From Victivallales bacterium (lineage in GTDB: Bacteria > Verrucomicrobiota > Lentisphaeria > Oligosphaerales > Oligosphaeraceae), in contig JAFRLP010000023.1 in the NCBI GenBank assembly GCA_017431185.1, forward strand, positions 1 to 7,684: a DNA stretch of 7,684 nucleotides. The letters run 5' to 3'. Positions 1 through 6,695 of this stretch are shown piece after piece. The position numbers and the translations under genes were made by a program. Each line of letters starts with the position of its first letter. Position 1 is the first letter of the stretch. The notes beneath the pieces were generated by a model. That model ran no database searches. It worked only from the letters and a program-made list of their open reading frames with translations, and was not told the DNA's origin.

Positions 1-483
1 CATGACGCCATCCGTGTCCCTAGCGGTTTCCGTCTGGGGGCCTCCCTGGTCGGCAAGGAGGCGGATACCGCTGACCTGCTTTTCCAGGGGTTGCCCTTCT
101 GGGCGGGAACGCTCAAACTCTCCACCGATGTGGAACTCACCCAGGAACAGGCCGATGCCCTCCAGGCCGTTCATTGTCCGCCTTTCGGCGCCAACTCCTG
201 CCGCGTCTGGGTCAATGGACAGGATGCGGGGCTGTGCGCCTGGTCGCCATGGGCTGTGCCGGCGGCTGGTCTCTTCCACGCGGGCCGAAATGAACTTGCC
301 TTCGAACTGACGATGAGTCTCCGCAATCTCCTCGGGCCGCACCACAACGCCCAGGGCGAGTCCCTGGCCATTGGCACGCTCTCCTGGAACAAGAAGCCGA
401 ATTTTGCGAATTATCCCGCGCCGCCTTACCATCCAGGCTACTGTTTTGTTCGTCTGGGCTTGAAGACGGCTTACCTGAGTTGA
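1..483 (+). CDS. C-terminal part of a glycoside-hydrolase-like protein (5' end outside window)
   Basis: The reading frame is open from the first base to a TGA at 481-483, giving 160 visible residues; the start lies upstream of the window. The visible part looks like a galactose-binding-type beta-sandwich: a VWVNGQDAG strand-turn (about residues 69-77), a WSPW segment, then a G-R-N-E-L strand and the string RNLLGPHH (about 108-115). From family knowledge, a 'VNG...G.N.l...l..SlRNLLGPHH' tail occurs at the C-terminus of large sugar-hydrolase-like proteins of Lentisphaerae, Verrucomicrobia and some Firmicutes, so I infer a role in polysaccharide or glycoside breakdown. The catalytic domain is not visible, so family and substrate cannot be given. 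It lies 37 bases before the oxidoreductase gene on the same strand, with no terminator seen between, which suggests co-transcription. Confidence 0.7.
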   Translation, partial: HDAIRVPSGFRLGASLVGKEADTADLLFQGLPFWAGTLKLSTDVELTQEQADALQAVHCPPFGANSCRVWVNGQDAGLCAWSPWAVPAAGLFHAGRNELAFELTMSLRNLLGPHHNAQGESLAIGTLSWNKKPNFANYPAPPYHPGYCFVRLGLKTAYLS

Positions 484-520
484 TTTTTCCCCCATTCACC
501 CACCCTCAAGGAGCACCTCA

Positions 521-1573
521 ATGAAAAAAGTGAAAATTGGTCTGATTGGTCTTGGTTTCATGGGCACAACCCATTTCCGCATTCACCAGGAACTGCCATA
601 CGCGGAAATCGCGGCGGTGGCGGATGTGGAGCCCGACAAGCGCAAAGGCGACATCTCCAGCGTCATCGGCAACATCGGCAACGCGGACAACTCCAAGCCC
701 CTGGACTTCAGCAAAATCAAGGTCTATGAGAATGCCTTTGAGATGATTGAGAAAGCCGACATCGACATTGTCGATATCTGCGTGCCGACCCCCTGGCATA
801 CCCAATACATCCTGGCGGCCCTGAAGGCGGGGCGCCATGTGTTCAGCGAGAAGCCGCTGTGCCGCACCAAGAAGGAGCTGCGCCAGCTGGAGTCCGCCGT
901 GAAGGAGGCGAAGACCTACTTTAACTGCGGCCTGTGCATCCGTGCCTGGCCCGAGTATCGCTATGTCTATGAGCAGTTGCAGGCTGGCGCCTGGGGCAAA
1001 GTGCGCGAGGCGACGTTCCGCCGCCTCTCCCCCACAACCGAATTCAACAACAACTGGCACAACTGGTATATGTTCTCCGAACTGTCTGGCGGCGCAATCA
1101 TGGACTTGCACCTGCATGACACGGACTGCGTGTACTACTTCTTCGGGCGTCCCTCCCAGGTGTCCAGTTACGGCACCAACCTGAACAGCGACAATGGCTG
1201 CGACCATGTCATCACCTACTACAAGTTCAACAAGGGGCCGCTGGTGGTCGCCGAAGGCGGCTGGGGCGCGGCCAAAACCGTTCCTTTCGAGATGTCCTTC
1301 CAGCTCATCTGCGACAAGGCCACCGTCCGTCTGGAGGCGACAGGCGCACTGAAGGTCTATTGGACGGACGGTCGCATCGACACCATCCCCGGGGACTCCG
1401 CGCTCCCGACTGGCTGGCATCAGGAACTGGCCTATTTCGACAAATGCGTCGCGGAGGGCGTTGCCCCCGACAAATACCAGACCCCCGCGTCGGTCTTTGA
1501 CTCCTATAAGATTCTTCTGGCGGAAATGAAGTCCGTCGAGAACAATCGTCCTGTCCGCGTCAGTTATCGCTGA
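521..1573 (+). CDS. Gfo/Idh/MocA family NAD(P)-dependent oxidoreductase
   Basis: A complete 350-residue protein, the usual length for this family of cytoplasmic sugar and inositol dehydrogenases. The N-terminal Rossmann fold is clear: an initial lysine-rich start, then GLIGLGFMG (residues 7-15) as the dinucleotide-binding loop, and 'SEKP' with Glu110-Lys111-Pro112, the family's signature with its conserved lysine. The C-terminal alpha/beta domain carries D195-L-H197-L-H199-D200-T-D202, matching the family's D-x-G-x-H-x-x-D region, where His and Asp act in hydride transfer. Start ATG 521 is supported by AAGGAG at 508-513, seven bases upstream. It probably oxidises or reduces a sugar, sugar acid or cyclitol; the substrate cannot be read from sequence, because members differ widely. 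The preceding sugar-hydrolase-like gene suggests carbohydrate catabolism; the following ligase gene leaves room for a role in making an envelope sugar. Confidence 0.93.
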   Translation: MKKVKIGLIGLGFMGTTHFRIHQELPYAEIAAVADVEPDKRKGDISSVIGNIGNADNSKPLDFSKIKVYENAFEMIEKADIDIVDICVPTPWHTQYILAALKAGRHVFSEKPLCRTKKELRQLESAVKEAKTYFNCGLCIRAWPEYRYVYEQLQAGAWGKVREATFRRLSPTTEFNNNWHNWYMFSELSGGAIMDLHLHDTDCVYYFFGRPSQVSSYGTNLNSDNGCDHVITYYKFNKGPLVVAEGGWGAAKTVPFEMSFQLICDKATVRLEATGALKVYWTDGRIDTIPGDSALPTGWHQELAYFDKCVAEGVAPDKYQTPASVFDSYKILLAEMKSVENNRPVRVSYR

Positions 1574-1597
1574 CTTCGGCTGTTTTTGTTTGCTCGA

Positions 1598-1615
1598 AAA
1601 GGCAAGTGCGCCTTT
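1598..1615 (+). terminator. possible weak intrinsic terminator/attenuator hairpin
   Basis: AAAGGC (1598-1603) and GCCTTT (1610-1615) form a perfect 6-bp stem around a 6-base loop, 24 bases after the oxidoreductase stop codon. It is followed by a short T-rich stretch (GTTCT). The stem is short and the T-tract imperfect, so partial termination or attenuation is more likely than a full stop. It lies directly before a second, stronger hairpin. Confidence 0.35.
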
Positions 1616-1619
1616 GTTC

Positions 1620-1647
1620 TGCGTCCGCGCGATTTCGTGCGGGCGCA
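1620..1647 (+). promoter_or_regulatory. 12-bp hairpin in the leader just upstream of the ligase ribosome binding site
   Basis: TGCGTCCGCGCG (1620-1631) pairs along its whole length with CGTGCGGGCGCA (1636-1647) around an ATTT loop. The stem has 12 bp, two of them G-T wobbles. No T-tract follows. The stem ends five bases before AGGGAG, the Shine-Dalgarno site of the next gene. By position it could act as an RNA-stability element, a processing site, or a translation-modulating structure. That role is inference; the pairing itself is seen in the sequence. Confidence 0.5.
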
Positions 1648-1652
1648 TCAGT

Positions 1653-1658
1653 AGGGAG
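1653..1658 (+). promoter_or_regulatory. ribosome binding site deciding the ligase start
   Basis: AGGGAG lies seven bases before ATG 1666. It favours that codon over an in-frame GTG at 1606, which falls inside a hairpin, has no comparable site, and would add 20 residues that look unlike a membrane protein start. Confidence 0.75.
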
Positions 1659-1665
1659 TTCGGAT

Positions 1666-3528
1666 ATGCCCAATGATTCGGAAAAGCGCCTACCTGAATG
1701 GCTGGTCTGGCTGATTGCTGCTTCACTGGTCTTGATGCTGACCCAGGTGAGACTGCCAGCGCTGGGCGGACGTCTTTTCCTCTCGGACTTGGGTTTCCTC
1801 ATCGGCTTTGTGCCGTTGATGGGGTACTGCCTGCTGAAACGGCGCACACTGCCAGTGCTTTGGCCGCCTGCGGTGCTGGCCCTGCTGGTGGCGGGACTGG
1901 CAGCCATCGGCGCCGCACCCGGTTTGCACGGGGCTGTGGAGGTTGCGCAGTTCATCCAGATGGTTTTCTGCGGATTGATTCTGACGGGGGCCCTGCTGCG
2001 CAATGCGCCAGACCTGGCTTTGGGGGCATTGGGCTATGCCTTTGCCTTTCACCTGATATTCGCCTGTGCCCAATGGAAAGCCTTTGGCTTCGGCACGACC
2101 TTGGCCCCCGCTGACCTCCTGGAGTTGAAATACGGCTTTGGAGACGGTTCCTACGGCGGGCTGTTCCGCAGCCGTATGGCGTTCTCGCTCTTTCTGGGCG
2201 GCATGCTGGCCTGGGGAATGCCCACGCTCTGGGGAAATGGCAAGGTGAAATGGCGGTGCGCAGTTGCCGTGGCGCTCACGGTCGCGGGGCTGGTGTTCCT
2301 CCCCCATGGCGAGATTCTCCTCCTCACGGTTCCAGTTCTGCTGACGGGAATGTGTCTGCGTTCCTGGACGGCGGGCGCGTGGACTTTGCTGGCTGTCCTC
2401 CTGGCTGCCCTGCTCATTTTCGGCCCTATGCGCGCTTCGCATGTCTCCGTGCTTCGGGAGACCGCCTCCCCTTTGAAGGTCGGGGATTACGCTGGCGAGT
2501 TGCGCACCAACCATCTGGAGTTTTTCGCGGCCCTGTCGATGGCGGCGCGTGTCCCGTGGCATGGCGTCGGCCCTGGCCGCTACCAGGAGTGCATCGGCAG
2601 ATGCTATGGCGACCTTCCCAATCCCAGTTACAATGACATTGAGACGGATACCCAGTCTGGATGGGGCATCCTCTGCGGCACATTGGGCTTTCCCGCCACA
2701 TTGGCGCTGGCGCTGGCCATGCTTGCTGCCCTGGTTTGGGGGCTGAAAGCCCATTTTGCAGGGGAGCATCCCTTCGCCTTGGGCGGTTCCATGGCGCTTG
2801 CCGTGCTGTTGCCCGCCATGTTCGTGACCGACCCCTTTACCAGGGGGCTAGGCTGGCTGCCGGCGCTGGCGATGGCCTCCGTGGGATTGCCATCCCCCCA
2901 AGCCAATTCCTATCGTGCCAGGGTGCCCTGGTGGCTGGTGGTGGCGGTCGGATGCGTGCTGGGCGTGCCGTTGCTGGCGACCGCCCTGCGTCAGCGTCAG
3001 GACGACCCGTTGCCCGCCGTTGGCTCGCATGTCCGTCAGGAGGCGCAGCAGGGAGCCTTGCCGCAGGAGTCGGATTTGTTCCTGGTCATTGACGCTTCGG
3101 AGGCGACGCGCTTTACCCCCCCGTTTGAGAAAGGCAAGGATTCCCAGGCCGCCAAAAATGAAATCCTGAAAATCCCCGATGAGAAAGGCAAGCCCCCAGA
3201 GGGAAAGGAACCCGCCATGGAATACGGTGGCGCGGAATTCACCTTTGAGGTCAAGGCCGAGACCCGTGCCAAAATCTGGCTGCGTGTCTGGTGGGATGGT
3301 TCCTGCGGCAATACGCTCAATGTCCGCCTGGATGATGCGGAACACTCCGAAACGGTCGGCAATGACGGCGCATACCGTGTCTGGCATTGGATGGAGTCCC
3401 CCAAGACCTACACGCTCTCCGCCGGGCAGCACCGTCTGCAGCTCCTGAACCGTGAGGACGGAATCATGTTCGACCAGCTGCTCATCACCAACGACACGCA
3501 ATACGTTCCATCAGGAGTGGAAGAATGA
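1666..3528 (+). CDS. O-antigen ligase/polymerase-like membrane protein with C-terminal carbohydrate-binding-like domain
   Basis: 620 residues from ATG 1666. Residues 12 to about 442 contain roughly 11-12 hydrophobic segments. Between two of them lies a long extracytoplasmic loop (about 277-335) with R280 near its start and GVGPGRY at 300-306, the pattern of the Wzy_C/O-antigen ligase family (WaaL, Wzy and relatives), which moves lipid-linked glycans in the periplasm. After the last membrane segment (about 422-442) comes a linker rich in Lys, Pro and Glu, then a roughly 100-residue beta-rich domain (521-620) with G-A-E-F-T-F, W-L-R-V-W-W, L-S-A-G-Q-H and EDG..FDQLLITND motifs, resembling CBM6/CBM35-type or related beta-sandwiches seen in PVC proteins. 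Ordinary ligases are about 400-450 residues and lack this tail. The usual His-Asn after the GxGxG segment is not evident; the position reads D-T-Q-S. Substrate unknown; a glycan polymerase, or a glycosyltransferase to protein, are alternatives. Confidence 0.72.
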   Translation: MPNDSEKRLPEWLVWLIAASLVLMLTQVRLPALGGRLFLSDLGFLIGFVPLMGYCLLKRRTLPVLWPPAVLALLVAGLAAIGAAPGLHGAVEVAQFIQMVFCGLILTGALLRNAPDLALGALGYAFAFHLIFACAQWKAFGFGTTLAPADLLELKYGFGDGSYGGLFRSRMAFSLFLGGMLAWGMPTLWGNGKVKWRCAVAVALTVAGLVFLPHGEILLLTVPVLLTGMCLRSWTAGAWTLLAVLLAALLIFGPMRASHVSVLRETASPLKVGDYAGELRTNHLEFFAALSMAARVPWHGVGPGRYQECIGRCYGDLPNPSYNDIETDTQSGWGILCGTLGFPATLALALAMLAALVWGLKAHFAGEHPFALGGSMALAVLLPAMFVTDPFTRGLGWLPALAMASVGLPSPQANSYRARVPWWLVVAVGCVLGVPLLATALRQRQDDPLPAVGSHVRQEAQQGALPQESDLFLVIDASEATRFTPPFEKGKDSQAAKNEILKIPDEKGKPPEGKEPAMEYGGAEFTFEVKAETRAKIWLRVWWDGSCGNTLNVRLDDAEHSETVGNDGAYRVWHWMESPKTYTLSAGQHRLQLLNREDGIMFDQLLITNDTQYVPSGVEE

Positions 3529-4244
3529 AGAAAATCGCGTCATTTTGCCTGGGAGTGTTGCTCACGGGCTGGCTGGTGGCTTCCGACGTCACCGTGGATA
3601 CCCCTTCGGTCAAGGACGTCACAACCCTGTCCGCGCAGGAGTTCCTGACCGAAATCCGCAAACCGCTGCGGATGGACGCCTGGGCCGAATTCACAGGGAA
3701 CATCACTTACAAAAGCAGTGACAGAAACCTCAAGGGGCAGTTGCGTGTGCGGATAACCTTCGACCCATCCTCCATGCACACGCAAATCACTCTGGATGAC
3801 CGCAACGTCTATCTCCTGGAGCAGACCCATGCGGAAGGACAGGCTGTCCAATGCAAAATCGAGCGCCCCGAAACCGAACTGTCTCCAGGACTTTTTGATT
3901 ATGGGATCTTGCCGGAGGACTTGACGTTCTCCTTCCTGTATTGGGACTTTCTGGAGGAGTTGCCGCGCCAAAGCAGCCGTCTGCGCGAATGCCGGGTGAT
4001 GCGCCTGGCGGACCCCAAAGGCCAGGGGACGGTCTCGGTCTGGTTCAACGCCAAGCATGGCTTCCCGATGGAGGCCTGGTGGTATGCGAAGGACTCCACG
4101 ACACCCTGGAGAAAACTTTCGCTGAAGGGAGCGCACCGCTATGCCAATGGGCTATGGTTTGTCAAGGAGATGCGCCTGGAAGGGAAGGATTGGAAAACCC
4201 GTGTGCTCTTTGAACACGCCGACCTGAATCCCGTTGGAGAATAA
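3525..4244 (+). CDS. secreted LolA-like / outer membrane lipoprotein-sorting-like protein
   Basis: 239 residues. ATG 3525 overlaps the ligase stop as ATGA, and AGGAG (3513-3517) sits seven bases upstream, so translation of the two genes is coupled. Residues 1-19 form a classic signal peptide: MKK, a hydrophobic core and a likely V-A-S cleavage site with no lipobox cysteine, so a soluble periplasmic protein is expected. The mature part is beta-rich. It carries a G-x-L-R-V-R-I-T-F strand, LPEDLTFSFLYWDF (129-142), then V-W-F-N-A-K-H-G-F-P and a K-E-M-R-L-E strand near the end. This order (a D-L-T-F-x-Y segment, then 'value from a prior step, x-x-P x-x-x-x-x-y', then 'l-W-x-x-k-x-M-x-l') resembles the LolA-like proteins annotated as outer membrane lipoprotein-sorting (PF17131-like). 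That family carries or binds lipid in a half-barrel. True LolA function is not shown; it may bind a lipid-linked glycan product of the ligase, which is inference. Confidence 0.6.
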   Translation: MKKIASFCLGVLLTGWLVASDVTVDTPSVKDVTTLSAQEFLTEIRKPLRMDAWAEFTGNITYKSSDRNLKGQLRVRITFDPSSMHTQITLDDRNVYLLEQTHAEGQAVQCKIERPETELSPGLFDYGILPEDLTFSFLYWDFLEELPRQSSRLRECRVMRLADPKGQGTVSVWFNAKHGFPMEAWWYAKDSTTPWRKLSLKGAHRYANGLWFVKEMRLEGKDWKTRVLFEHADLNPVGE

Positions 4245-4290
4245 ATAGGGGATTCGCCATTGCTTGACATGGGCCCGGCGGGGACGCCTC

Positions 4291-4316
4291 TCCGCGAGGC
4301 CCGAAGGCCCCGCGGA
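4291..4316 (-). terminator. strong GC hairpin with cUUCGg loop between convergent genes
   Basis: Positions 4291-4301 pair with 4306-4316. On the minus strand this is an 11-bp stem with one G-U wobble, closed by a C(UUCG)G tetraloop, a known very stable loop. On the plus strand the same position is an A-C mismatch with a CGAA loop. The orientation therefore favours service to the minus-strand DUF1508 gene, whose stop is 13 bases away. It could also block readthrough from the plus-strand LolA-like gene. No T-tract follows on either strand, so it is not a textbook intrinsic terminator. Confidence 0.55.
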
Positions 4317-4328
4317 TTGAAGGCAGGT

Positions 4329-4700
4329 TTACTCTTCGACGATAGGTGCCTCAGGAGCGTTCTTCTTGACGGAGGCAATGCCTTCCAGCGCAGTCTTGAG
4401 AGAGGCGTATGCCTGGCTGACCGCGATGATTTCACCGTTCTTCGCCTTCAGGCGGAAACGGAACTTCTCGCTCTTGTCCTGGTAAACCTCGAACTTCGGG
4501 TTCTTCTCAGTGGCAAAGCCCTCTTTGGTCTGGTCTTCGATGGGGGCCACGGGCGCGTTCTTCTGAACGGACTCGATGCCGTTCTTCAGGGAGGCCTTCG
4601 AGTTGTAAACCTCGGAGGTGGCGATGACTTGACCATTGGTGGCGAGAAGGTTGAACATCAAACCGTCTTTGCCTGCTGCTTTCACTTGGAATTTACCCAT
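4329..4700 (-). CDS. small two-repeat DUF1508 (YegP-type) protein
   Basis: 123 residues made of two tandem copies of the DUF1508 unit, at about 3-50 and 69-116. Each has the pattern K-F-x-V, F-x-L/F-x-A-x-N-G-x-I-I-A-x-S-x-x-Y, S-L-K-x-x-I-E-S-V-K/Q-K-N-A-P, and the copies are joined by an acidic/charged linker. From family knowledge, YegP-type proteins are small alpha-beta proteins common in bacteria, often with one or two repeats, of unknown biochemical role; no function is invented here. The start ATG is supported by AAGGAG at 4709-4714 with an 8-base spacing, and a good sigma-70-like promoter lies just upstream. It is a single-gene unit, convergent to the LolA-like gene and separated from the PBP gene by 138 bases. 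Its codons look AAG/AAC-rich and clean, compatible with high expression. Confidence 0.93.
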   Translation of the reverse strand: MGKFQVKAAGKDGLMFNLLATNGQVIATSEVYNSKASLKNGIESVQKNAPVAPIEDQTKEGFATEKNPKFEVYQDKSEKFRFRLKAKNGEIIAVSQAYASLKTALEGIASVKKNAPEAPIVEE

Positions 4701-4759
4701 TGCAATGTCTCCTTGTGTTGTGACGTCTTTGTGGCATGTCCAGCCTCTATCCTACATAC

Positions 4760-4787
4760 ATTGTATCCGCCTTTTTCAAAATTGCAA
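4760..4787 (-). promoter_or_regulatory. sigma-70-like promoter of the DUF1508 gene
   Basis: On the minus strand, TTGCAA (4787-4782, -35) and TACAAT (4765-4760, -10) are separated by 16 bases. Transcription would start near 4752, giving a leader of about 50 bases that includes the AAGGAG site. The -10 box lies inside a small inverted repeat, ATACA-T-TGTAT (4756-4766), which could be an operator or chance. Confidence 0.65.
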
Positions 4788-4796
4788 GGTGACATG

Positions 4797-4836
4797 GGCA
4801 AAAATGTGGCCTTGACGCGAATTTTGGCCTTTTGCC
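4797..4836 (-). terminator. possible weak terminator after the PBP2 gene
   Basis: Just after the PBP2 stop, on the minus strand, GGCAAAA and GGCC (4836-4826) can pair with GGCC and TTTTGCC (4811-4797), leaving an unpaired ACAT bulge and a 14-base loop. The 3' arm carries TTTTT. The fold is bulged and long-looped, so termination here is uncertain. Confidence 0.25.
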
Positions 4837-4838
4837 GG

Positions 4839-6695
4839 TCAGTCGTCGATGCCTGATTCATCCAATTCATGGTCAAAGGCGTCGTGGATATTGAGCCAGT
4901 GGCGGAGGAAGGAGACCACGACGGGGGCGGTGGTGCGCCCTCCGGAGTCGCCATGTTCAATGATGCACGCGACTGCAAAGGTCGGATTCGGCAGGGGGCC
5001 ATAGCAGATGATCCAGGTGTTTTTATAGCGGTTGTCGGGCGGCCCGACCTCCGCCGTCCCCGTTTTGGCGGCCAGGGGAATGCCCGCGCGTTTCATTGCC
5101 GCCGCAGAGACGCCTTTCCCCTCCACTGCCTCGATCATTGCCTCCCGCACGAGCGCCAGGTGCGCCGTAGACGCCGGAAGGCGGTTGCGGATGCGTGGGT
5201 GCGTCTCGCGTACCAGGGCGCCATCCTTCTGATAGGTGCGCCACACGATGAAGGGGCGGAGGATGTCGCCCCCATTGGCCAGGGCTGCGGTAAAGACGGC
5301 TGCCTGTAGAGGCGTGAGTTCAATGAGGCCCTGACCGATGGAGACATACGCCGTGTCACTGCGTATCCATCTGCGGTGCAGGATGCGTTGCGCGGTCTCC
5401 TGGGAGGGGCAGGTGCCTACCTGGGTTTCCGGCAGGTCAAAACCGCATTTCTGGCCTACCCCGGCCGCTTTGTACATCGCTTCGAGATGTTGCAGACCAA
5501 GGCCTATTCCGCTGTCGATGAAATAGGGATTGCAGGAGACGGCGATGGCGCGCTTCAACTGCAACATGCCATGTCCATTCTGCCGTGCGCATTTAATGCG
5601 GCGATTGCCGAGTTGGTATTTTCCAAGGCAGTTGAACGAATGTTCGCCAGCGGATGGGTCTGACTCCAGGGCGGCAAGGGCGATGAGCGGCTTGATGATG
5701 GAGCCAGGCATGTATTTCCCTGCCAGGGCACGGTGAAACAGAGGGGTGTTCTCCTTGTCTTGCGTAAGTTCCGCATAGTATTTCGCGTTGAGATTTCCCA
5801 AGTCATACGTTGGTGCGGAGGCCATGGCAATCACTGCGCCCGAGCGGCAGTCCAGGGCGACCAGCGCGCCATTCAATCCGCGCAGCGCATTCTCGGCCGC
5901 CCTCTGGGCGCGGCTGTCCAGGGTGAGGGTGAGGTCAAAGCCATCCACAGGCTCTGTCGCGCCGGGAAGTTCGCGGCGCACAAATCCAACGGGGTCCACC
6001 AGAACCATCTTTGCGCCGGGATGTCCCGATAAATCGTCGTCGAATTTCCTTTCCAGGCCAGAGTTGCCCAGCAGTTCCTTGGAGCGGAAGGTCTTTTGCG
6101 ACGGCAGGTTCTTCGCAGGCGTGCTGCGCCAGCGCCAACCGACGTAGCCGAGGACATGGCTGGCCAGGGATGGGGAAGGGTAGTCACGTTCGATGCGCGG
6201 CGTGATTTCCACCCCCTGGATGGGGGGGGTATGCTCCGTCACCCTTGCGATTTCCTCATCGGTCAAGTCCTGGTACAGGACAATGGGCTGGGCCATGTCT
6301 TGCTTCATCCTTTTGCGCAGGGACACTATGGAGATTTTCGCAGGTCTTCGCACCAGGTGCTGTTCGATGTAGGTTGCCGTGTTGAGCATGTAGGTGCTTG
6401 TCCATAGGTACCCCCGCAGCTGCCGCATCTGCGATGGGTGCATGGTCAGGTCATAGTGGCATCGGTTGCCGGCCAGTATCACGCCATCGCGGGAGCGTAT
6501 CTGCCCCCGAACAGGATTTTTCACCAGCACGCGGATGGATTGGCGGCGTGTGCGCTCCAGGCTTTCGTCCCCCAGCACAATCTGAACCCAGTAAACGCGG
6601 GAGAGCAGGGCGCCGATGCCCAGCACGAAGAGGCATATTGGCAAAAGGAGACGCCAGTGCCTGCGCCTTTGTTCCTGCTGTCTTTCCCTAGCCAT
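4839..6695 (-). CDS. mrdA: penicillin-binding protein 2 (class B transpeptidase, elongation type)
   Basis: 618 residues, the usual size for PBP2. The N-terminus is basic, with one membrane anchor (about 14-40), followed by the pedestal signature P-V-R-G-Q-I-x-S-R-D-G-V-I-L-A-x-N (61-77). The transpeptidase domain shows all three catalytic motifs: S332-I-I-K335 (active-site Ser and Lys), S387-C-N389, and K544-T-G-T547. These are followed by the 'N-T-W-I-I-C-Y-G-P ... G-G-R-T-T-A-P' end typical of PBP2. It cross-links peptidoglycan during cell elongation, on the periplasmic face of the inner membrane, with RodA and MreBCD. The start was chosen at ATG 6695 because GGAGGA (6701-6706) lies five bases upstream and because the longer frame to 6785 runs inside the upstream gene. 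It overlaps the MreD-like gene by eight bases. SpoVD/PBP3-type proteins are the alternative; length and lack of PASTA domains favour PBP2. A C8 run (6222-6229) lies inside it. Confidence 0.92.
   Translation of the reverse strand: MARERQQEQRRRHWRLLLPICLFVLGIGALLSRVYWVQIVLGDESLERTRRQSIRVLVKNPVRGQIRSRDGVILAGNRCHYDLTMHPSQMRQLRGYLWTSTYMLNTATYIEQHLVRRPAKISIVSLRKRMKQDMAQPIVLYQDLTDEEIARVTEHTPPIQGVEITPRIERDYPSPSLASHVLGYVGWRWRSTPAKNLPSQKTFRSKELLGNSGLERKFDDDLSGHPGAKMVLVDPVGFVRRELPGATEPVDGFDLTLTLDSRAQRAAENALRGLNGALVALDCRSGAVIAMASAPTYDLGNLNAKYYAELTQDKENTPLFHRALAGKYMPGSIIKPLIALAALESDPSAGEHSFNCLGKYQLGNRRIKCARQNGHGMLQLKRAIAVSCNPYFIDSGIGLGLQHLEAMYKAAGVGQKCGFDLPETQVGTCPSQETAQRILHRRWIRSDTAYVSIGQGLIELTPLQAAVFTAALANGGDILRPFIVWRTYQKDGALVRETHPRIRNRLPASTAHLALVREAMIEAVEGKGVSAAAMKRAGIPLAAKTGTAEVGPPDNRYKNTWIICYGPLPNPTFAVACIIEHGDSGGRTTAPVVVSFLRHWLNIHDAFDHELDESGIDD

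Noticed and set aside
1606..1665. GTG at 1606 as the ligase start
   Set aside because: It would translate through a 12-bp hairpin, has no Shine-Dalgarno site, and ATG 1666 has AGGGAG at good spacing.
518..1726. A 402-residue open frame on the minus strand across the oxidoreductase gene
   Set aside because: The plus strand encodes a clear Gfo/Idh/MocA protein with matching motifs and a Shine-Dalgarno site. The antisense frame shows no recognisable domain and is the usual by-product of high GC.
1723..2769. A 348-residue open frame on the minus strand across the ligase gene
   Set aside because: Its translation is rich in Gln, Arg and Gly without structure, and it is the antisense shadow of membrane-helix codons.
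4260..4856. A 198-residue plus-strand frame across the DUF1508 gene
   Set aside because: It is antisense to a confidently recognised two-repeat protein, crosses the terminator hairpin and promoter, and has no ribosome binding site.
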